In this document: positions 44,388 to 51,022 of the stretch, piece by piece | Layout of the letters: each line of letters opens with the position of its first letter | Position numbering within the stretch: position 1 is the first letter of the stretch | Assembly (NCBI RefSeq): GCF_024758705.1 | Contig: NZ_CP096971.1 | Coordinates: 2,046,001-2,110,000, forward strand | Reading direction: 5' to 3' | Length of the DNA stretch: 64,000 bases | Source of the DNA: Sphingomonas sp. SUN019 | Lineage (GTDB): Bacteria; Pseudomonadota; Alphaproteobacteria; Sphingomonadales; Sphingomonadaceae | Translations under genes and position numbers: made by a program | Notes under the pieces: model-generated | What the model was told of the DNA's origin: nothing | The model's input: only the letters and a program-made list of their open reading frames with translations | Databases searched by the model: none

Positions 44388-44413
44388 CATATGTCCAGTG
44401 GATTGGACATATG
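44388..44413. promoter_or_regulatory. crtF-crtD divergent operator, PpsR/CrtJ-type
   Basis: CATATGTCCA and TGGACATATG are perfect 10-bp inverted arms around GTGGAT. The centre contains TGTCCAGTGGATTGGACA (44392-44409), a full TGT-N12-ACA match with 5-bp arms. A third half-site GGACA at 44380-44384 makes another inverted pair with the TGTCC. This is the most symmetric site in the window and sits in the only 65 bases between the two carotenoid genes. Confidence 0.7.
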
Positions 44414-44441
44414 CTAGGCCTTCGTCAACGAAAGGACGCGA

Positions 44442-45986
44442 ATGCCGGACGGGCGCGTGATCGTGATCGGGGCGGGGATCGGCGGGCTGACGAGCGCGGC
44501 GCTGCTCGCCGCGCGCGGCTGCGACGTGACCGTCGTCGAGGCCGCGGACACGCCCGGCGGCAAGGTCCGCGCGATCGATGTCGGCGGGCGGATGGTCGAA
44601 GCGGGGCCGACCGTCTTCACCCTGCGCGAGATATTCGAGGAGGTCTTCGGCGAGTGCGGCGCGTCGCTCGACGATCATGTCGTCACGCAGCGCGCAGACA
44701 TCCTCGCGCGCCATGCGTGGAGGGAGCAGCGGCTGGACCTGTACGCCGACCGCCAGGCGAGCGAGGACGCAATCGGCGCGTTCGCGGGCGCTGCCGAAGC
44801 GCGCGGTTATCGCGACTTCAGTGCCGAGGCGAGGCGGCTTTACGATGCGCTGGACCGGCCGTTCCTGCGGCGCACGAAGACCGACCCGCTGACGCTCGGC
44901 TGGCGGATGGGCGTGGGCGGTCTGCGTGATTATGCGACGCTGCGCCCGTACTCGTCGATGTGGCGCGCGCTCGGCGGCTATTTCGCCGATCCACGGCTGC
45001 GGCAATTGTTCGCACGTTACGCGACTTATTGCGGATCGTCGCCGTTCCGCACCCCGGCGACGCTGATGCTGATCGCACATGTCGAGGCCCGCGGCGTGTG
45101 GTTGATCGAGGGTGGGCTGTCGGCGTTGGCGAGCGCGCTCGAAGGCCTGGCGAAACGCCAGGGCGCACGCTTTCGCTATGCCGCGCCGGTGTCGCGCATT
45201 GTCGTCGATAACGGCCGCGCGGCGGGGGTCGAACTCGCCAGCGGCGAGCGGATCTCGGCGGATTCGGTCGTGTGCAACGCCGATCCCGCCGCGCTCGGCG
45301 ACGGGCGCTTCGGGGTGACGGCGACGCGCCGCGTGCCGCCTGCGAGCCGCTCGCTCGGCGCGCTCGTCTGGCTCGCGAATGTGCAGTCCGATGGCTTTCC
45401 ACTCACGCGTCACAACGTGTTCTTTTCGAGCGACTACCCTTCCGAGTTCGCCGCACTCCACGCCGGTCGCCAGCCCGACGATCCCACCGTCTACGTCTGC
45501 GCCCAGGACCGTGCCGCGAACGAAGGCCAAATCGACGGCCCCGAACGCCTCCAGATCATCGTCAACGCCCCCGCCACCGGCGACCGCGCCGGGCCATCCC
45601 CACAGGAGATCGAACGATGCCAGCACGCGATGCGCACACGGCTTTCGCAGGCGGGGCTTTCCGTCGACTGGACGGCGCCGACGAAGCTGCTGACCCCGCA
45701 CGATTTCGAGCGCCTCTGTCCGTCGACGGGTGGAGCCCTTTATGGACGGGCCTCGCACGGGTGGGCGGCGTCCTTCCTGCGCCAGGGCAGCCGGACGCGG
45801 ATCCCTGGGCTCTACTGCGCGGGCGGGAGCACGCACCCCGGCGCGGGCGTGCCCATGGCGGCCTTGTCGGGACGGCTGGCCGCCGACTGCCTGCTCAGGG
45901 ACCGCGCTTCGACGTTCGCGTGGACGCGCGCGGCTATGCCTGGTGGTACATCGACGCGACGAGCGGAGACGGTCGCTACGGGCTGA
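44442..45986 (+). CDS. crtD: carotenoid 3,4-desaturase
   Basis: A 514-residue FAD-dependent desaturase of the CrtI-type family. The FAD motif VIVIGAGIGGLTSAALLAAR is at residues 6-25 and the C-terminal signature GLYCAGGSTHPGAGVPMAAL is at about residues 460-480. Its pairing with crtC and crtF identifies it as CrtD, which introduces the 3,4 double bond in hydroxy/methoxy-carotenoids. The ATG is preceded by AAAGGA. After the normal end near LLRD the frame runs about 25 residues further (ASTFAWTRAAMPGG...), a low-homology tail that overlaps the start of crtC. Confidence 0.92.
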   Translation: MPDGRVIVIGAGIGGLTSAALLAARGCDVTVVEAADTPGGKVRAIDVGGRMVEAGPTVFTLREIFEEVFGECGASLDDHVVTQRADILARHAWREQRLDLYADRQASEDAIGAFAGAAEARGYRDFSAEARRLYDALDRPFLRRTKTDPLTLGWRMGVGGLRDYATLRPYSSMWRALGGYFADPRLRQLFARYATYCGSSPFRTPATLMLIAHVEARGVWLIEGGLSALASALEGLAKRQGARFRYAAPVSRIVVDNGRAAGVELASGERISADSVVCNADPAALGDGRFGVTATRRVPPASRSLGALVWLANVQSDGFPLTRHNVFFSSDYPSEFAALHAGRQPDDPTVYVCAQDRAANEGQIDGPERLQIIVNAPATGDRAGPSPQEIERCQHAMRTRLSQAGLSVDWTAPTKLLTPHDFERLCPSTGGALYGRASHGWAASFLRQGSRTRIPGLYCAGGSTHPGAGVPMAALSGRLAADCLLRDRASTFAWTRAAMPGGTSTRRAETVATG

Positions 45987-46819
45987 CCATCATCGCCTTC
46001 GTCGGCAGCGTGTTCTCGCCGTATTACAAGATCACCGGCCGCGGCGATCCGGAGAACCATTGCGCGATCAACGTGGCGCTCAACGGCCCGCGCAGCAACG
46101 CCTGGGCGATGACCGAGCGCGGGCGCGGCAAGGTATCGCGCGGAGCCGACCATTTCGCGGTGGGGCCGAGTTCGGTACACTGGGACGGCGATTGCCTGAC
46201 GATCGACGTCGACGAGATTTCCGCGCCGCTGCCGTACCGCGTCAAGGGGCGCGTGCGCGTGTATCCCGAGCTGATCGGCACGACCGCGTTTCAACTCGAT
46301 CCGGCCGGGCGGCACCGCTGGCACCCGGTCGCACCGCGTGCGCGGGTCGAGGTGGAGATGGCGCATCCCGGCGTATCGTGGTCAGGCGACGGCTATGTCG
46401 ATTCGAACTTCGGCGAGGAGCCGCTGGAGGCTGGGTTCGCCGATTGGCATTGGTCACGTGCGCACCTCAACCGCGATGTCGCGGTGCTATATGAGGGCGT
46501 CCGACGCGACGGGACGCCGTTCGACCTCGCGCTGCGCTTCGACCGGCAGGGGCGATGGCATGATATGCCGCAACCGCCGTCGGCGCCGCTGCCGCGCACC
46601 GGCTGGCTGGTCGAGCGGCTGACGCGCGCTGACAAGGGGTTCGCGCCAAAGGTCGCCGGAACGTGGATCGACGCACCCTTCTATGCGCGCTCGGCGATCG
46701 ACACCCGCCTGTGGGGCGAGGATGCGCGCGCGATCCACGAAAGCCTGTCGCTCAATCGGTTCCGCTCACCGATCGTCCAATCGATGCTCCCCTACCGGAT
46801 GCCGCGCAGCATCTTCTGA
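45887..46819 (+). CDS. crtC: carotenoid 1,2-hydratase
   Basis: CrtC hydrates the psi end of neurosporene or lycopene. The recognisable protein begins at GPRFDVRVDARGYAWWYID and includes TIIAFVGSVFSPYYKITG, HCAINVALNG, ARVEVEMAHPGVSWSG and GYVDSNFGEEPLEAGFADWHW, all CrtC hallmarks, ending at PRSIF. The start is unclear: homology begins at about 45896, where only CTG 45887 and GTG 45920 are in frame; GTG 45761 and ATG 45617 (with a good AGGAG) lie upstream, but the protein between them is only crtD read in another frame. I give CTG 45887. At least 67 bases overlap crtD. Confidence 0.88.
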   Translation: MPAQGPRFDVRVDARGYAWWYIDATSGDGRYGLTIIAFVGSVFSPYYKITGRGDPENHCAINVALNGPRSNAWAMTERGRGKVSRGADHFAVGPSSVHWDGDCLTIDVDEISAPLPYRVKGRVRVYPELIGTTAFQLDPAGRHRWHPVAPRARVEVEMAHPGVSWSGDGYVDSNFGEEPLEAGFADWHWSRAHLNRDVAVLYEGVRRDGTPFDLALRFDRQGRWHDMPQPPSAPLPRTGWLVERLTRADKGFAPKVAGTWIDAPFYARSAIDTRLWGEDARAIHESLSLNRFRSPIVQSMLPYRMPRSIF

Positions 46820-46948
46820 TTTCTTGCGGCCAGCTTCAATCTTGTCGGCGGCGATCTCGCGGTTGACCGAGATGATCTGCCACCCGGCGAAGCCCAGCAC
46901 GACGACGCCCGTGAAGACCATTTCGATCCAGCCATAATGCTCGTTCAT
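46766..46948 (-). CDS. small single-helix membrane protein after bchO
   Basis: A 60-residue protein with one membrane helix (MVFTGVVVLGFAGWQIISV, residues 10-28) and a charged cytoplasmic-type tail REIAADKIEAGRKK. ATG 46948 overlaps the bchO stop by ATGA. Its last 54 bases overlap the convergent crtC end in antisense. Small hydrophobic ORFs after bchO occur in other photosynthesis clusters but have no known function. The conserved-looking helix and coupled start support real coding. Confidence 0.6.
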   Translation of the reverse strand: MNEHYGWIEMVFTGVVVLGFAGWQIISVNREIAADKIEAGRKKSEDAARHPVGEHRLDDR

Positions 46949-47808
46949 GTCGCCTCCTCCCGGATGATGGCCGCAACGTCCGCCGGTCTTTCTTCGTGCG
47001 CAAGATGGCCCAGTCCGGGCAATAGCATCGCGCGCCCGTTCTGCACCAACGCCACCGCTTCGGCCGCGTAGCGCGCCGCGATCGCGCTGTCGGCCTCGCC
47101 GTGGGCCAGCAGCAGCGGCGTCGCCAGCCGCGGTAGGTCGCGGCGCAGCGCCTCCAAATCCCATTCCGCCATCATCGTGATCGCCCCCGCAACGTGCGAC
47201 GAATTGCCGAGCAGCCGCGCGTAAAGTTCGGTCCCGCGCGCGTCGATCCGCGATCCGGTGCTGCGCGGCAGGAAGCGCGCGACCTCGCCCGGCGTGCGCG
47301 CGATCCGCGCCATGATATGCGGCGCGAACGGATTGACGAACAGCGCGCGGGCGAGCGCAGGGAACAGCTTCGCCGCGAGGCCCGGAAACGGCAGCAGCGC
47401 CGCGCTCAATCCGATGATCTTTTGCGGTTCGACGAAGCCGTCGAGCGTCATCCGGATGCCGATCGCAGCGCCCGCCGAATGCCCGACGATCGCGACCGAT
47501 TTCATGTCGAGTTTGACCAACAACGCCGCCACCGCGCGCGCCATCGCCGGCATCGACAATCCGCCAATAGGCCTTCCGCTGGTGAAGCCATGCCCAGGCA
47601 GATCGGGCGCGATCACGGTAAAATCCGGCGCGAGCAACGGCAGCAGATCGCGCCAGCTATGCGTCGCCGCGCCAGTGCCGTGGAGCAGCAACAGCACCGG
47701 CCCCGCTCCCGCGACCTGGACGTGCCAGCGCAAGCCCCCGGCATCGACGAAGCGGCTCGCATCGCGATTCGGCCAGTCGCGCCCCTCGACCGCCCAGCGC
47801 GGCGTCAT
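46945..47808 (-). CDS. bchO: BchO alpha/beta hydrolase
   Basis: A 287-residue alpha/beta hydrolase linked to Mg-chelatase genes in purple bacteria. The oxyanion segment LLLLHGTGAATHSWRDL is near residue 40, the nucleophile elbow is VGHSAGAAIG (Ser in GHSAG) near 107, and the catalytic His lies in GLGHLAHEERP near 270. It is named BchO from its bchI-bchD-bchO position; its substrate is unknown and it is thought to assist porphyrin metabolism. Both ends overlap neighbours by ATGA. Confidence 0.9.
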   Translation of the reverse strand: MTPRWAVEGRDWPNRDASRFVDAGGLRWHVQVAGAGPVLLLLHGTGAATHSWRDLLPLLAPDFTVIAPDLPGHGFTSGRPIGGLSMPAMARAVAALLVKLDMKSVAIVGHSAGAAIGIRMTLDGFVEPQKIIGLSAALLPFPGLAAKLFPALARALFVNPFAPHIMARIARTPGEVARFLPRSTGSRIDARGTELYARLLGNSSHVAGAITMMAEWDLEALRRDLPRLATPLLLAHGEADSAIAARYAAEAVALVQNGRAMLLPGLGHLAHEERPADVAAIIREEAT

Positions 47809-49478
47809 CGCGGCTGCACGGCGGTAACCGCGGCGTGCATCGTCTGCGCATCGGCGCGTGGCAGCGACAAATAGCGCGCACCCATCGCCGCCGCGAGCCG
47901 CGCGCCCTCCGGCCGCGGCCGCGTGGAGATATCGACCAGGGCGCCCGCAATTCCCGCCGCACCGATCGCACGCGCCGCCGCTTCGGCCTCGGCCTGCGGA
48001 TCGACGCCGACGTTGGCACGCCCGTCGGTCAATACGACGATGAACGGCGTCCGTCCCCGCGCCCGCGCGCCCTCCGCCAGTTCGCGCGCCGCATCGAGGC
48101 CCGCGGCGATCGGCGTCCCCCCGCCGCCCGGAAGATCGGCCAGCGAGCGCCGCGCGCGCGCCAGCGACCGCGTCGGCGGCAACAGCAAATCCGCCCCCGC
48201 ACCGCGAAACGCCACGAGCGCGACCTGCGCGCGCTTCACATAGGCCTCCGCCAACAACAGCTCGACCGCACCCTTCGCTTCGGCGAGCCGAGCGACCGCC
48301 GCCGACCCCGACGCGTCGACCGCAAAGATCGTCGTCGCCTCCGCGCGCGTCTCGAACCGGCGGACGCGGAGGTCGTCCTTGCGGATACGCACGCGCCCAT
48401 CCCCACCGCCCCGCACTTTCTGCCACGGCGCAGCGGCGCGGAGCGTATCGATCAGCGCCAGCCGCAAGCCACCGCGCGGTACCCCCGCGCGCACCCCGAC
48501 CGGCCGCCCGCGCCGCGGCGAGCGGCGTTTCTCTCCCGCCCCGCGCGAATGCCCCGTCCGCCGACCGTCACCATTCGCAATTGCGGCGAGCAGATCGGGC
48601 GGTAGCGCGGTCATCGCCGCTTCCAGCACCACATCTTCCAACGCGCGGGGTTCTTGTGTCGGTGGTGCGTCGTCCTGCTCGGGCGGGGGTGGCGGCGGCT
48701 CCGCCTCGCCCTGCGGCGCGCGCGTCGCGCGCGGGCCGAGTACGAGGCGGGCGGCTTCAGCGAGATGGTCTTCGGTTATTTCGCTGTCGTCGATGACCGC
48801 CAGCACGCGGGCGGCGCGTAGAGCGAAAAGCGGCGCACGGGCGGAATCGATGCCGAGCGTCAACGCCGTCCCACACAAGGCCTTCAGCGCTTCGCCATCA
48901 ACCTCTGCCCCACCCCGGCGAAGGCCGGGGCCTAGCCGCACAGGTGTCGAAACTGGGCCCCGGCTTTCGCCGGGGTGGGGCGTGTGGGTGAGGTCGACCC
49001 GGAACGCCAGCCGCTCCGTCAGTGCCACCGGCATGGCCTCGTCCTCCCGCCCCTCGTCGATCGCCAGCACTACGAAGCGCGCCGCATCACGTGCGCCGTA
49101 CCCCTCGCGCTCGACCACCACCGCGCCAACATCCAGCGCCGCCGCGACCTGCGCCGCCACGTCGGAAGGCAACCGCTCCGCCATAGGGATTACCAGCGCG
49201 CCGCGATCCGCCGCAGCCAGCAACCCGCGCCGCGCCAGCCGCGCCCCCGTCGCCAAGGTCGCGCCCAGATCGATCCCGCCGAGCAACGCATCCGCATCGG
49301 CATGGACCGGCAGCCGCTTCACCGGCGCGCCCGCGGGCAACGCCGCCACCAGCGCGGCCTGCACCTGCTCCGCCAGATCGCCGCCACGGATCACCACGCC
49401 GCCCAGCAACGGATCGATCGCGCAGAGCCGGACCGCCAGCACCGCGTCGGCGAACGGATCGCCGACCGGCTCCATCAC
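47805..49478 (-). CDS. bchD: magnesium chelatase subunit D
   Basis: A 557-residue Mg-chelatase subunit. A degenerate AAA+-like domain covers about residues 1-240, an acidic Pro-rich linker (EPPPPPPEQDDAPPTQEP) lies around 245-265, and a C-terminal von Willebrand A domain has the MIDAS motif DASGS and VVLTDGRANVG. BchD bridges the BchI ring to BchH. GTG 49478 and ATG 49475 are both possible starts; the former overlaps bchI by GTGA. Residues about 166-191 (HTPHPGESRGP...GPGLRRG) are encoded by a palindromic repeat and look foreign to the family. Confidence 0.93.
   Translation of the reverse strand: MMEPVGDPFADAVLAVRLCAIDPLLGGVVIRGGDLAEQVQAALVAALPAGAPVKRLPVHADADALLGGIDLGATLATGARLARRGLLAAADRGALVIPMAERLPSDVAAQVAAALDVGAVVVEREGYGARDAARFVVLAIDEGREDEAMPVALTERLAFRVDLTHTPHPGESRGPVSTPVRLGPGLRRGGAEVDGEALKALCGTALTLGIDSARAPLFALRAARVLAVIDDSEITEDHLAEAARLVLGPRATRAPQGEAEPPPPPPEQDDAPPTQEPRALEDVVLEAAMTALPPDLLAAIANGDGRRTGHSRGAGEKRRSPRRGRPVGVRAGVPRGGLRLALIDTLRAAAPWQKVRGGGDGRVRIRKDDLRVRRFETRAEATTIFAVDASGSAAVARLAEAKGAVELLLAEAYVKRAQVALVAFRGAGADLLLPPTRSLARARRSLADLPGGGGTPIAAGLDAARELAEGARARGRTPFIVVLTDGRANVGVDPQAEAEAAARAIGAAGIAGALVDISTRPRPEGARLAAAMGARYLSLPRADAQTMHAAVTAVQPR
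48907..48981. repeat. REP-like 26-bp-arm inverted repeat inside bchD
   Basis: The arms 48907-48932 and 48956-48981 are inverted copies with one mismatch in 26 bases, separated by 23 bases. The core reads CCCCGGCGAAGGCCGGGG. The element is 75 bp, so it keeps the bchD frame. Its translation on the minus strand, PHPGESRGP and GPGLRRG, is one I recognise from many spurious or interrupted sphingomonad proteins, which suggests a dispersed genomic repeat. Confidence 0.8.
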
Positions 49479-50449
49479 ACCAGCGCCAGCTCGCTGATCG
49501 CGCGTTCGATCCGCACGGTCGACCCGGTTTCATCCAGTACGTTGCGTCGCAACCGATGCCGCAAAGCCATCGGCGCGACCCGCACCAGCCCGGCGATGCT
49601 CGCCGCATCCCGCCCCTCCAATGCCGCCAGCGCCCGCGCCCCGCGCATCAGCGTCAACTCGCCACGCAATCCGTCCGCGCCGACCGTCGCGCACAATCTG
49701 GCCGCCGCCTCCAGCACGCCCTCCGGCATCGCCACATCCGGCAACGCCGCCCGCCCCCGCGCGATGCGCTTCAGCGTCTTCGCCTCGGCGCGCCGCCAAT
49801 CCTCCGCAAATTCGTCCGGCGCGCGCTCATAAGCGTCGCAGCGTTTCAGTATCTCCACGCGCTCCGTGATCGCCTGCGGTGTGCGCACCTCCACCGACAG
49901 CCCAAACCGATCCAGCAATTGCGGTCGCAACTCGCCTTCCTCGGGATTGCCGCTGCCGACCAGCACGAAGCGCGCGGCGTGGCGCACGCTCAGCCCCTCG
50001 CGCTCGACCAGATTCTCGCCCGACGCGGCGACGTCGAGCAGCAGATCGACGATATGATCCTCGAGCAGGTTGATCTCGTCGACGTACAGGAACCCGCCAT
50101 TCGCGCGCGCCAGCAGTCCTGGTTCGAACGCCTTCTCACCCGATCCCAGCGCGCGTTCGAGGTCGAGCGCGCCCAGCACGCGGTCCTCGGTCGCACCCAA
50201 AGGCAGATCGACGAACGGCACCGCCGCCTTACCCTTCGCAGGGATCGCACCTTCAGGATGATAGCCGACCAACGCCGCCGACACCGGCGGCAACAAAGCG
50301 GCCAGCGCGCGCACCGCGGTCGATTTGCCCGTCCCGCGGTCGCCGAACACCATCACGCCGCCGATCCGCGCATCGACCGCCGACAACAGAAGCGCCAGCT
50401 TCATCTCGTCCTGGCCGACGATCGCGGAAAAGGGGAATGACGCCCGCAC
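49475..50449 (-). CDS. bchI: magnesium chelatase ATPase subunit I
   Basis: A 324-residue AAA+ ATPase that drives Mg insertion with BchD and BchH. FPFSAIVGQDEMKLALLL is the family N-terminus; Walker A is GDRGTGKST near residue 38, Walker B is FLYVDEINLL near 128, and the sensor region FVLVGSGNPEEGELRPQLLD follows near 165. I choose GTG 50449, since the frame upstream overlaps the divergent promoter. First gene of bchI-bchD-bchO-orf60. A PpsR-type site lies 9-26 bases upstream of the start. Confidence 0.95.
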   Translation of the reverse strand: MRASFPFSAIVGQDEMKLALLLSAVDARIGGVMVFGDRGTGKSTAVRALAALLPPVSAALVGYHPEGAIPAKGKAAVPFVDLPLGATEDRVLGALDLERALGSGEKAFEPGLLARANGGFLYVDEINLLEDHIVDLLLDVAASGENLVEREGLSVRHAARFVLVGSGNPEEGELRPQLLDRFGLSVEVRTPQAITERVEILKRCDAYERAPDEFAEDWRRAEAKTLKRIARGRAALPDVAMPEGVLEAAARLCATVGADGLRGELTLMRGARALAALEGRDAASIAGLVRVAPMALRHRLRRNVLDETGSTVRIERAISELALV

Positions 50450-50457
50450 GATGCGAC

Positions 50458-50475
50458 TGTACCATCGCGTTGACG
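50458..50475. promoter_or_regulatory. PpsR/CrtJ-type site between bchI and tspO
   Basis: TGTACCATCGCGTTGACG matches TGT-N12-ACG, with the right arm TTGACG identical to site 1 of bchC. It lies in the 59-bp gap between the divergent bchI and second tspO genes, so one site could control both. Confidence 0.5.
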
Positions 50476-50508
50476 TTCGACAAGATGGACGGCGAAGATG
50501 GAGAGCCG

Positions 50509-50997
50509 ATGACCCCATATTTCGTTGCCGGTGGTTTGGCGCTGTTGCTGGCGGCGGCCGGTGGCCTCACCACGTCGATCGGCGGCTGGTATCGCGCACT
50601 GCGCAAACCGCCGTGGCAGCCACCCGACTGGCTGTTCGGCCCGGCGTGGACGATCATCCTCGGGCTCGCCGCCTGGTCCGCCGCGATCGCGTGGAAAGCC
50701 GCGCCCGATGCGATCGCACGGCGCGACGTGGTCATCCTGTTCGCGGTCAACGCGGTCTTCCATTTCCTGTGGAGCCCGCTGTTCTTCCGCTGGCGCCGCC
50801 CCGACTGGGCGCTGATCGAGGTCGTGTTTCTGTGGGGGTCGCTCGTCGCCCTGGTCGTCGGGCTGTGGCCGATCTCGACCAATGCCGCGTTGCTGATCCT
50901 GCCGTATCTCGCCTGGGTCAGCTTCGCCGCGTTCCTCAATCTCAACATCGTCCAGCGCAACGGCCCGTTCGGCGGCAACAAGCTCGGGCGGCTGTAA
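50509..50997 (+). CDS. tspO: second TspO/MBR family protein
   Basis: A 162-residue five-helix protein of the TspO family, paralogous to 11382-11873. Hallmarks: GGWYRALRKPPWQPPDWLFGPAW at about residues 24-46 (read in two parts), NAVFHFLWSPLFF, and PYLAWVSFAAFLNLNI. The ATG has GGAG upstream. It diverges from bchI with a shared PpsR-type site. It keeps the Trp-rich loop and so probably binds porphyrins. The two copies differ clearly in sequence, so they are not a recent duplication. Confidence 0.9.
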   Translation: MTPYFVAGGLALLLAAAGGLTTSIGGWYRALRKPPWQPPDWLFGPAWTIILGLAAWSAAIAWKAAPDAIARRDVVILFAVNAVFHFLWSPLFFRWRRPDWALIEVVFLWGSLVALVVGLWPISTNAALLILPYLAWVSFAAFLNLNIVQRNGPFGGNKLGRL

Positions 50998-51022
50998 GCG
51001 GAAAATGACAAAGGGGACTGCC

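Noticed and set aside
45617..45886. ATG 45617 with good AGGAG as the crtC start
   Set aside because: It would add 90 residues that are simply crtD in another frame without resemblance to CrtC; kept as an alternative only.
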